Below, piece after piece: positions 57,188-64,000 of a stretch of 64,000 nucleotides of DNA. The stretch comes from Oceanobacillus manasiensis. GTDB taxonomy: Bacteria > Bacillota > Bacilli > Bacillales > Amphibacillaceae. The position numbers and the translations under genes are program-made. The DNA lies in the NCBI RefSeq assembly GCF_000724085.1, contig NZ_CCDL010000002.1:310001-374000 (forward strand). The letters are read 5' to 3'. Numbering within the stretch: the stretch's first letter is position 1; each line of letters begins with the position of its first letter. The notes under the pieces were generated by a model. The model was given only the letters and a program-made list of their open reading frames with translations. It was not told the DNA's origin and made no database searches.

Positions 57188-57232
57188 GAAAAGAGGCTGT
57201 CGCTATTCAATTAGGTCAGTCTCTTTTTTTTT
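57188..57232 (+). terminator. brxB terminator
   Basis: AAAAGAGGCTG and CAGTCTCTTTT pair imperfectly, followed by a long T run. Confidence 0.75.
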
Positions 57233-57303
57233 ACGTTTCATCTATTAAGAAAAAGTAAACAATGGATTATAAGAGAAGAGAGCGAGTAAAAGGAGTTATA
57301 AAA

Positions 57304-58287
57304 GTGAAGATAGGCTATAGAACAATAAAAACAGCAATTGGTACACCTCTCGCTATATCTATTGCTCAATTTCTTGGTTTAACAAACTTTGTTTCAGCAG
57401 GAATTTTAACTATTCTTTGTATTCAACCTTCAAGGAAACAATCTTTCCTTAGCGCTTGGAACCGTTTTTTAGCATGTGTTCTAGCGAGTGTATTTTCTCT
57501 AGTTTTTTTTGAAATACTTGGGTACCATCCAGTATCAGTAGGTTTAATGTTAGCTTTATTTATACCTACCACCGTCTATCTAAAAATCACACAAGGTATT
57601 GCTACAAGCTCGGTTATCATCCTAAATTTATACAGTGCTTCAGGAATTGATCTTGCTTTCTTAACAGATCAGTTTGTGTTAATTATTGTAGGGATCGGTA
57701 CAGGACTTTTATTAAATTTATATATGCCAAGCTTGGATAAAAAGATAAAAAACAAGCAGGATCGAGTTGAAAGCAATTTCCAAACGATCCTTTATGAAGT
57801 AGCTCTATATGTACGTAACAATGAGATAAATTGGGACGGAAAGGAAATTACAGAGACTGAACAATTATTAGAGGAAGCTTTTGATTTAGTAGAGCGTGAC
57901 AAGGAAAATCATCTACTGCGCAATAAGCACCCCTATAAGGACTACTTTTATATGCGAAAGCGCCAATTTGAACTATTGAAGAGGATGTTACCTCTCGTAA
58001 CAAAATTACCAAATAAAATAACAATCTCTGAAAAAGTTGCTGTTTTCTTTGAAAGTTTATCAAAGGCTGTTCATCCAGGAAACACAGCTATATTGTACTT
58101 AGAAGAATTAAATAAATTACAGAAGGAATTTGATGAGGAAGACTTACCAGAAACGAGAGAGGAATTTGAAACACGCGCTAATTTGTTCCGTCTACTTCAT
58201 GAAATAGAAAATTATCTTTTACTAAAACAGAAATTCAAAAAGAGCGATATCCAAAATAAAAAGGAAAGTAGGAAAGCTAAAGCATAG
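57304..58287 (+). CDS. yqjA: Aromatic acid exporter family protein (YqjA)
   Basis: The ~327-residue protein has about six transmembrane helices in residues 8-155 and a cytoplasmic C-terminal helical domain (about 165-325), the ArAE_1 plus ArAE_1_C (DUF939) arrangement. The conserved KIGYRTIKTAIGTPLAISIAQ start and RVESNFQTILYEVALYVRN linker are visible. GTG 57304 has AAAGGAG 8 bases upstream; the frame extends to 57262. The substrate is unknown. Confidence 0.86.
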   Translation: MKIGYRTIKTAIGTPLAISIAQFLGLTNFVSAGILTILCIQPSRKQSFLSAWNRFLACVLASVFSLVFFEILGYHPVSVGLMLALFIPTTVYLKITQGIATSSVIILNLYSASGIDLAFLTDQFVLIIVGIGTGLLLNLYMPSLDKKIKNKQDRVESNFQTILYEVALYVRNNEINWDGKEITETEQLLEEAFDLVERDKENHLLRNKHPYKDYFYMRKRQFELLKRMLPLVTKLPNKITISEKVAVFFESLSKAVHPGNTAILYLEELNKLQKEFDEEDLPETREEFETRANLFRLLHEIENYLLLKQKFKKSDIQNKKESRKAKA

Positions 58288-58389
58288 CACCCTAATTTTG
58301 AAAGGCCAACTAAGCACGACTTAGAATGAACCCGGCATGGCTAGGATCCTCTGTCAGTACTTATGAAATGAAATATAGACTACATTAAA

Positions 58390-58423
58390 AAAGACTGAAA
58401 TCATTTCTGATTTCAGTCTTTAA
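58390..58423. terminator. Bidirectional terminator between yqjA and prli42
   Basis: AAAGACTGAAATCA (58390-58403) pairs exactly with TGATTTCAGTCTTT (58408-58421) around TTTC. Confidence 0.88.
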
Positions 58424-58427
58424 TCAA

Positions 58428-58538
58428 TTATATAAACATCGCCAGCCCAGCAGTTAATGTGGAAAGCACCATTGCAATAATCATAATGTACACAATAAGT
58501 GTAGTTCTCTTTTGACGTTTTGATTTTCTTGAAGCCAT
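58428..58538 (-). CDS. prli42: Stressosome-associated miniprotein Prli42
   Basis: The 36-residue miniprotein consists of a basic N-terminus (MASRKSKRQKR) and a single membrane helix TTLIVYIMIIAMVLSTLTAG. This is the layout of Prli42, which anchors the stressosome to the membrane in Listeria and has homologues across Firmicutes. AGGGGGACAAAAC lies upstream of the ATG on the minus strand. It is too short for ordinary gene finders. Confidence 0.82.
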   Translation of the reverse strand: MASRKSKRQKRTTLIVYIMIIAMVLSTLTAGLAMFI

Positions 58539-58718
58539 GTTTTGTCCCCCTTTAAACCCATCTGTTATTTGTATTTTATCGTGAATAGTGAGTTTGGACA
58601 AGTATAATTGTGAAAAGAATGCAATCTTGCAAAAGATCTAGTTATTCTCCATAAATTAGTAGCATATGATTCTTCTTATAGTAAAGATGTGGTTATTAAT
58701 TTGAGGGGGGAATTGTTT

Positions 58719-59192
58719 ATGGAGCTTTTTTCAGATACTGCAATGAGTTTAGACAGCGCTTTGCTTCCTTTACCTAAAATTTCACATATTGGAATAGCAG
58801 TAAAATGTATTAAGATGGTATTGCCTTTTTATATAGAGAATTTTGGGTTGCGTATGGAAAGCTTAGAAATCGTTCCTTCAGAAGATGTTAAAGTTGCCAT
58901 ATTAGTAGCTGAAAATATTCAAATCGAGTTACTGGAGCCCAATAGTCCGGACTCACCGCTGGCAGCATATATAAACAAATATGGAGAGGGACTTCACCAT
59001 ATTGCATTTGAAACGGACAGTATTGAGAAGAAGCTTATGGATTTAAAAGCTAATGGCGTGTCTTTAGTCAATAATGTTGTTAAAGGTGGAGCTAGAAACA
59101 GTAAAATTATATTTATTCACCCTAAAGCAGGAAATGGAACGTTAATTGAAGTTTGTGAATATGTAGGTCGTGAAAATAATGAGCATATTTAA
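58719..59192 (+). CDS. mce: Methylmalonyl-CoA epimerase
   Basis: This VOC-superfamily enzyme interconverts the two methylmalonyl-CoA epimers. The ~157 residues start at ATG 58719 behind GAGGGGGG. About 24 extra residues precede the first metal ligand in KISHIGIAVKCI. The other ligands lie in QIELLEPNS, EGLHHIAFETDS and GTLIEVCEY. It overlaps the carboxyltransferase gene by 14 bp; the pair serves propionyl-CoA metabolism from Ile, Val and odd-chain lipids. Confidence 0.9.
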   Translation: MELFSDTAMSLDSALLPLPKISHIGIAVKCIKMVLPFYIENFGLRMESLEIVPSEDVKVAILVAENIQIELLEPNSPDSPLAAYINKYGEGLHHIAFETDSIEKKLMDLKANGVSLVNNVVKGGARNSKIIFIHPKAGNGTLIEVCEYVGRENNEHI

Positions 59193-60720
59193 ATACATAA
59201 AAGAACTAGCAAATAAACGAGAGGAAGTGGAGGCGGGTGGTGGAGAAGAACAAACTTCTAAACAACATGTAAAAGGGAAGTGGACAGCCAGAGAGCGGCT
59301 AAACTATTTACTAGATGAAGGTAGTTTTGTAGAGATACAGCCATTCTTAACTGAGCGAAAGAATACAGAAAATAAAGTATCACTTAATGGGGATGGTGTT
59401 GTAGGGGGCTATGGAAAGATAAACGGTAAACCCGTTTGTGTTTATGCGCAAGATTTTACTGTATATGGTGGATCATTAGGTGAAATGCAAGGGAAAAAGA
59501 TAGCATCTATCTTAGATCTTGCTGGGAAAAATCGTTTCCCTTTTATTGGCTTGATTGATTCTGGTGGAGCACGTATCCAGGAAGGCGTTTCTTCTTTAGA
59601 CAGTTATGGTCATATTTTTTATAGAAATGTGCTTTACTCTGGTATAATCCCACAGATTTCTGTCATAATGGGACCAAGTGCTGGAGGGGCAGTTTATTCA
59701 CCAGCTCTGACAGATTTTATTGTAATGGTAGAAAAGACCTCTCAGATGTTTGTAACTGGTCCTAAGGTTATGCAGGAAGTAACAGGGGTACAAATCAATC
59801 CAGAGGAGCTAGGTGGTTCTGCAGTCCACAGTCAAAAAAGCGGAAATGCCCATATCGTGAAGGCGACTGAATCGGAAGCATTGGATGCAGTAAAAGATCT
59901 TTTAATGTTTTTTCCTCCTGATCACAATCCTGAGAAAGTAGTCATATCACCTCCTGATAAAACCGATGAACGTCCAAAGTTACTTGAATTAGTACCTGCT
60001 GATAGTAAGACAGCTTATGACATTAGACGAATAATCGAGCAAATAGTAGATATTGATTCTTTCATAGAAATCCATGAAAAATTTGCGAAGAATGTGGTTG
60101 TTGGGTTTGCAAAATTGAAAGGTAGTACTGTTGGCCTGGTGTGTAACCAACCCAAGTATAGAGCTGGTGGCTTAGACATTGATGCCAGTGATAAGATAGC
60201 TCGTTTTATACGATTCTGTGATTGTTTCCATATTTCTATCATTACATTAGAGGACGTAACTGGTTTTCTTCCTGGAGTAAGGCAAGAACATGAAGGTATT
60301 ATTAGGCATGGTGCGAAAATCGTGTATGCCTATGCCGAAGCAACTGTACCAAAGATCACCGTTATTTTGCGAAAGGCTTATGGTGGTGCATATGTGGCTC
60401 TTAATAGTAAAGCGTTAGGTGCAGATATGGTCTTTGCTTGGCCCCAGGCTGAAATAGCTGTCATGGGGCCAGAAGGTGCTGTTAGTATATTAAACAATGA
60501 AGAAATAAAGATCGGTTCTAATCCACAGGAAGCAAGGGAAGAAATGATAAAAGCTTATCGAGAAAAGCATGCAAATCCTTATACGGCTGCAGCGTTAGGG
60601 ATGGTCGATGATGTAATATTTCCAGATCAAACACGCATAAAACTTATTCAGTCATTGGAAATCATGTATAATAAACAAGAGGAAAGACCTAAGAAAAAAC
60701 ATGGTAACATACCATTATGA
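59179..60720 (+). CDS. yqjD: Acyl-CoA carboxyltransferase beta subunit (methylmalonyl/propionyl-CoA type, YqjD)
   Basis: The ~513-residue carboxyltransferase has N- and C-terminal crotonase-like halves. Features include GKWTARERLNYLLDEGSF, VYAQDFTVYGGSLGEMQGKKI, LIDSGGARIQEGVSSLDSYG, VTGFLPGVRQEHEGIIRHGAK and AYGGAYVALNSKALGADMVFAWPQAEIAVMGPEGA. It could be the beta subunit of propionyl-CoA carboxylase or of a decarboxylase; no biotin carboxylase or carrier partner is next to it. ATG 59179 is preferred to GTG 59170, which is too close to AGGTC. Confidence 0.92.
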   Translation: MSIFKYIKELANKREEVEAGGGEEQTSKQHVKGKWTARERLNYLLDEGSFVEIQPFLTERKNTENKVSLNGDGVVGGYGKINGKPVCVYAQDFTVYGGSLGEMQGKKIASILDLAGKNRFPFIGLIDSGGARIQEGVSSLDSYGHIFYRNVLYSGIIPQISVIMGPSAGGAVYSPALTDFIVMVEKTSQMFVTGPKVMQEVTGVQINPEELGGSAVHSQKSGNAHIVKATESEALDAVKDLLMFFPPDHNPEKVVISPPDKTDERPKLLELVPADSKTAYDIRRIIEQIVDIDSFIEIHEKFAKNVVVGFAKLKGSTVGLVCNQPKYRAGGLDIDASDKIARFIRFCDCFHISIITLEDVTGFLPGVRQEHEGIIRHGAKIVYAYAEATVPKITVILRKAYGGAYVALNSKALGADMVFAWPQAEIAVMGPEGAVSILNNEEIKIGSNPQEAREEMIKAYREKHANPYTAAALGMVDDVIFPDQTRIKLIQSLEIMYNKQEERPKKKHGNIPL

Positions 60721-60742
60721 CATTATTGGAGGATTTAAATTT

Positions 60743-61870
60743 ATGACAGTAAATCAAGAAAGATTAATCAATGAATTTTTTGAGCTTGTGAAGATTGACT
60801 CAGAAACCAAATATGAAACAGAAATCGCTCGTGTTTTAAAGCAAAAGTTTTCTGAACTTGGTGTGGAAGTAGTGGAAGATGACACTACAGCTGAGACTGG
60901 TCATGGAGCTGGAAATCTAATCTGTACCTTGAAGGGAAAGAAGACAGGAGTAGATCCAATTTATTTTACTTCTCATATGGATACAGTAGTACCAGGGAAG
61001 GGAATTAAACCTTCGATCGAAGGTGACTATATTGTTTCGGATGGAACAACAATTCTTGGAGCTGACGATAAAGCAGGCTTAGCTGCCATGTTAGAGGCAA
61101 TTCGCATACTTAAAGAGAACAATACAGAACATGGTGATATTCAATTTATTATTACAGTGGGTGAGGAATCGGGCTTAGTCGGAGCTAAAGCCTTGAACCC
61201 AGAGCATATTGTTGCAAAATATGGCTATGCGCTTGATAGCAATGGTGATGTAGGTGATATTATTGTTGCCGCTCCTACTCAAGCTAAGGTGTTTGCCGTA
61301 ATTAAAGGAAAAACAGCACATGCCGGTGTAGCACCTGAAAAAGGTGTTTCTGCAATCACATTAGCATCGAAGGCAATTGCAAAAATGCCATTAGGAAGAA
61401 TTGATAAAGAGACGACAGCAAATATAGGTAGATTCGAAGGTGGCAAACAGACTAACATTGTAGTTGATCATGTTGAAATTCTTGCTGAAGCAAGATCGCT
61501 TGTGCCAGAGAAAATGGAAGCACAAGTTGCAAAAATGAAAGAAGCGTTCGAACAAACAGCCCAGGAGTTTGGTGGTTCGGCTGAAGTTCAAATTAAGGTT
61601 ATGTATCCAGGATTTAAGCAAGAAGCAGGGGACCAAGTGGTAGAAGTAGCTCGACGTGCAGCTAAAACTATAGGACGCGAAAGCAAGCTTTTACAAAGCG
61701 GTGGTGGAAGTGACGCCAATGTAATCGCTGGTCATGGAGTGCCTACCGTAAATCTTGCAGTTGGATACGAAGAGATCCATACAACTAACGAACGAATTCC
61801 GGTAGCAGAACTTGTAAAAATTACGGAGCTAGTAGGCTCCATTATTACAGAAGCAGCTAAAGAAGTGTAA
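60743..61870 (+). CDS. yqjE: M20 family tripeptidase T-like metallopeptidase (YqjE)
   Basis: The 375-residue dizinc peptidase contains FTSHMDTVVPG (His/Asp ligands), LGADDKAGLAAMLEA, ITVGEESGLVGAKAL (catalytic Glu) and LDSNGDVG. The dimerisation domain around residues 180-290 includes KGKTAHAGVAPEKGVSAI. ATG 60743 (MTVNQERLINEFFELV) has TGGAGGAT upstream; the earlier frame runs inside yqjD. Close to PepT; real specificity is uncertain. Confidence 0.9.
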   Translation: MTVNQERLINEFFELVKIDSETKYETEIARVLKQKFSELGVEVVEDDTTAETGHGAGNLICTLKGKKTGVDPIYFTSHMDTVVPGKGIKPSIEGDYIVSDGTTILGADDKAGLAAMLEAIRILKENNTEHGDIQFIITVGEESGLVGAKALNPEHIVAKYGYALDSNGDVGDIIVAAPTQAKVFAVIKGKTAHAGVAPEKGVSAITLASKAIAKMPLGRIDKETTANIGRFEGGKQTNIVVDHVEILAEARSLVPEKMEAQVAKMKEAFEQTAQEFGGSAEVQIKVMYPGFKQEAGDQVVEVARRAAKTIGRESKLLQSGGGSDANVIAGHGVPTVNLAVGYEEIHTTNERIPVAELVKITELVGSIITEAAKEV

Positions 61871-61922
61871 TAGAGTAGAATAGAAAGAGCTATGAAATAC
61901 GGAAATCTTATTAAATCTTGAT

Positions 61923-61970
61923 AGAGAAACTCTTTTTAAGGAGAGACCTTAGGAGGGTTTCTCTTTTCTC
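61923..61970 (+). terminator. Probable yqjE terminator
   Basis: AGAGAAAC pairs with GTTTCTCT around a 27-base loop and is followed by TTTTC. Confidence 0.65.
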
Positions 61971-62045
61971 ACTTTCATACCTTATTAGCGTTTCAATCAC
62001 GTGTTCTTCATATGTTATAATAAGGACTAGATAAAAAAAGGGTGT

Positions 62046-63299
62046 ATGAAATTGACAGCAATTAATCCTCAAAAAGGAAGGGTTATTTTCCATATTGATA
62101 TGAACTGTTTCTATGCGTCTGTAGAGGCGGCGTATAACACTGCTCTAAAAGGAAAACCTTTGGCTATCGCAGGAAACCCGGAGGAACGCAAAGGGATTGT
62201 AGTGACAAGCAGTTATGAAGCGCGTAAAAAGGGTGTAAAAACTACCATGACGATTTGGCAAGCGAAGAAAAACTGTCCAGAACTCATTATTATGCCACCG
62301 AATTTTGAGCGATATCGAGCAGCTTCTAGAGAGCTATTTCGTATACTGTCTGAAATTACGCCAGATGTTCAGCCCGTCTCTATTGATGAAGGGTATATGG
62401 ATATAACAAATGTAAACAGTGAACTTTCACCGTTAGATTTGGCAGATGAGCTACAAAAAAGAATCCTTGATGAATTAGACTTACCTTGTAGTATTGGAAT
62501 TGCGCCTAATAAATTTCTAGCTAAAATGGCTTCCGATATGAAGAAACCACTTGGCATAACCGTTTTAAGAAAGAGAGAGTTGCACTTAACATTGTGGCCT
62601 CTTCCCATCGGAGAGATGTATGGTGTAGGAGAAAAGACTGCAGCGAAATTGGTAGAAAAAGGAATCGAAACGATCGGTGATTTGGCAAATTATGATGCTT
62701 ATGAATTAAAACAAATGTTAGGTATTAATGGAGAAAGACTAAAAAACAGAGCCAATGGGATTGATAATAGACCGGTAGACCCTGAAGCAATATTTGAATT
62801 TAAAAGTATTGGCAGCTCTCAGACTTTACCCTTTGATACGGTTGATGAACAGGAGATTAGAAAACTTATAGCGGTTCTGTCAGAAAACGTAGAACGAAGA
62901 ATGGGGCGAAAAAATGCAGCTGGTCAGAGTATTCAAATTATGATTAGATACCAAGACCGCAAAACGATTACACGAAGTAAAAAGCTTTATCGATATATTG
63001 ACGCCAAAGATGAAATAATGCATGAAGCCGAAGAGCTATTTCATAAGCATTGGAATCAGGAACCTGTTCGATTGCTTGGTATTACAGTACAAGATGTGGA
63101 AGTGAAAAAGAATATAGCAACTCAATTGGATTTATTTACTTATGAAAGAGAAGCAGAAAAAGAAAAATTATATCAAGCAATAGAAGGGTTATCAGAGAAA
63201 TATGGCAAGGATGTATTTAAAAAACTAGATGCTGTTAATGACGATGATCAACCAAGAACTAGCTTTCAAAAAGACTTTCTAGATGACTATAAAAAATAA
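62046..63299 (+). CDS. dinB: DNA polymerase IV (DinB, Y-family)
   Basis: This translesion polymerase has 417 residues. The catalytic carboxylates lie in FHIDMNCFYASVEAA and PVSIDEGYMDIT; a helix-hairpin-helix region is MYGVGEKTAAKLVEKGI. The little finger domain follows, and a beta-clamp motif QLDLF is near residue 358. The usual active-site wording D-M-D-A/C-F is D-M-N-C-F here. ATG 62046 is only 3 bases after AAAGGG, so TTG 62052 may be the true start. TGTTATAAT (62013-62021) is a likely extended -10. No LexA box was seen. Confidence 0.93.
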   Translation: MKLTAINPQKGRVIFHIDMNCFYASVEAAYNTALKGKPLAIAGNPEERKGIVVTSSYEARKKGVKTTMTIWQAKKNCPELIIMPPNFERYRAASRELFRILSEITPDVQPVSIDEGYMDITNVNSELSPLDLADELQKRILDELDLPCSIGIAPNKFLAKMASDMKKPLGITVLRKRELHLTLWPLPIGEMYGVGEKTAAKLVEKGIETIGDLANYDAYELKQMLGINGERLKNRANGIDNRPVDPEAIFEFKSIGSSQTLPFDTVDEQEIRKLIAVLSENVERRMGRKNAAGQSIQIMIRYQDRKTITRSKKLYRYIDAKDEIMHEAEELFHKHWNQEPVRLLGITVQDVEVKKNIATQLDLFTYEREAEKEKLYQAIEGLSEKYGKDVFKKLDAVNDDDQPRTSFQKDFLDDYKK

Positions 63300-63335
63300 G
63301 CTCTCATTTTTCGTTATATGAAAAAATGAGAGCTT
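63298..63335. terminator. Bidirectional terminator between dinB and the aldehyde dehydrogenase
   Basis: AGCTCTCATTTTT and AAAAAATGAGAGCT pair around CGTTATATG, between convergent genes. Confidence 0.85.
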
Positions 63336-63360
63336 ATTTATTGTATAGAGCTTGATCGCT

Positions 63361-64000
63361 TTATTTCATAACACGTTTGATTACGGCTTTTCCAATCTTA
63401 CTGCCAGGGTAACGAAACGGAACATCAAATTTAGTGGATTGCTTTAAAATACTTTTCTGGTGAGAAAATGTTTCAAAGCTAGATTTACCATGATATTGAC
63501 CCATTCCACTATTTCCCACACCACCAAATGGCAAATGAGGATTCGCTAAATGGAAGATAGTATCATTTATACTGCCACCACCAAAGGAAAGGTATTGAAT
63601 AACTTGCTCTTGTGTCTTTATATTTTCCCCGAAATAATATAAGGCCAATGGCTTTTCTTGTTTGCGAATCATTTCAACTGCTTCTTCTACATTTGTAAAA
63701 GTAAGTACAGGCAACACTGGTCCAAATATTTCATCCTGCATGACGCGATCATTCCATGATATTTTATCAAGTATGGTTGGTTCAATCATAAGCGATTGTC
63801 TGTCTGTATTTCCACCATGGAGCAGGGTACCATCTGATAAATAGCTTAATATGCGGTCGAAATGTGTCTCATTAATAATTCTTGTGAAATCAGGGTTATT
63901 TAATGGTTCTTTTCCGTAAAAGGACTTAATATATTTTTTCATTGCTTTCAATAGCTTAAACTTCACTTTTTCATGAACATAGAGGTAATCAGGTGCAACA
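63361..64000 (-). CDS. Aldehyde dehydrogenase, C-terminal part
   Basis: The frame is open to the right window edge on the minus strand, so about 213 C-terminal residues are visible. The upstream codons give VAPDYLYVHEKVKFKLL, the segment that normally follows the catalytic cysteine; that cysteine codon would be the next one, just outside the window. The motif EIFGPVLPVLTF and the LPFGGVGNSGMGQYHGKSSFETFSHQKSIL block match fatty aldehyde-type dehydrogenases (YwdH-like) with a long basic tail. GTG 63966 is internal. Confidence 0.9.
   Translation of the reverse strand, partial: VAPDYLYVHEKVKFKLLKAMKKYIKSFYGKEPLNNPDFTRIINETHFDRILSYLSDGTLLHGGNTDRQSLMIEPTILDKISWNDRVMQDEIFGPVLPVLTFTNVEEAVEMIRKQEKPLALYYFGENIKTQEQVIQYLSFGGGSINDTIFHLANPHLPFGGVGNSGMGQYHGKSSFETFSHQKSILKQSTKFDVPFRYPGSKIGKAVIKRVMK

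Noticed and set aside
61975-62045. Possible LexA (SOS) box before dinB
   Set aside because: No sequence close to CGAAC-N4-GTTCG is present; only an extended -10 box is seen.
1-64000. CRISPR arrays, tRNA or rRNA genes, prophage genes
   Set aside because: I saw no regularly spaced direct repeats, no tRNA-like cloverleaf with a CCA or TTCAA loop, and no phage structural genes by reading; a tRNAscan or CRISPR search was not possible.

Overview
This is a chromosomal window from a low-GC, endospore-forming Bacillaceae bacterium. The gene order follows the Bacillus subtilis yqg-yqh-spoIIIA-acc-recN-spo0A-bkd-yqj segment. The OLE RNA/OapA pair is typical of extremophilic Gram-positive species, and the overall look suggests an Oceanobacillus/Virgibacillus-type organism; that genus-level guess is inference. 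Almost every gene is a recognisable housekeeping, sporulation or competence gene. Foreign DNA is limited to the 3' end of an ISL3-family transposase at the left edge and two non-coding, strongly structured repeat-like elements. I see no CRISPR array, tRNA, rRNA or prophage.

Layout. 1-343: ISL3 remnant. 405-7850: an unknown signal-anchored protein, a SpoVAF-like germination protein, yqgQ-glcK, an LtaS-type lipoteichoic acid synthase behind a candidate ECF-sigma promoter, and small yqg genes. 8052-12132 (minus): complete comG competence pseudopilus operon, interrupted between comGB and comGC by a structured repeat-like element. 12281-14945: yqzE, then yqhG and the SNF2 helicase yqhH (minus). 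15104-19380: tandem glycine riboswitch with terminator controlling gcvT-gcvPA-gcvPB. 19439-24519: yqhL, mntR, yqhO, yqhP, yqhR, an Xaa-Pro peptidase and efp. 24625-29929: sigma-E-type promoter and the complete spoIIIAA-AH feeding-tube operon. 30234-37162: an unknown membrane protein, accB-accC-yqhY, nusB-folD-xseA-xseB-ispA. 37272-37872: OLE RNA, followed by oapA, tlyA, argR and recN; dxs, usually found here, is absent. 41809-41922: second structured repeat-like element. 42148-44503: spoIVB and spo0A, with a sigma-H promoter and Spo0A boxes before spo0A. 44593-46405 (minus): aspartokinase and yqzF. 46541-56605: bkdR, a -24/-12 promoter, and the branched-chain keto acid degradation operon ptb-bcd-buk-lpdV-bkdAA-bkdAB-bkdB. 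56719-64000: bacilliredoxin, an ArAE-family exporter, the micro-gene prli42, methylmalonyl-CoA epimerase and carboxyltransferase, an M20 peptidase, DinB and the 3' part of an aldehyde dehydrogenase.

The genes form a few coherent themes: sporulation control and engulfment-stage transport (spo0A, spoIVB, spoIIIA, the SpoVAF-like protein); natural competence (comG); one-carbon and fatty acid metabolism (gcv, folD, acc); branched-chain amino acid catabolism under sigma-54 control; and envelope or stress functions (LtaS, OLE/OapA, Prli42, bacilliredoxin). The most notable system is the OLE ribonucleoprotein locus at 37.2-38.5 kb. It is a roughly 600-nt structured RNA with its own extended -10 promoter and a perfect 10-bp end-closing stem, next to the gene for its membrane partner. 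This system is described in the literature, but its molecular function is still unresolved, and the missing dxs makes this copy worth a closer look.
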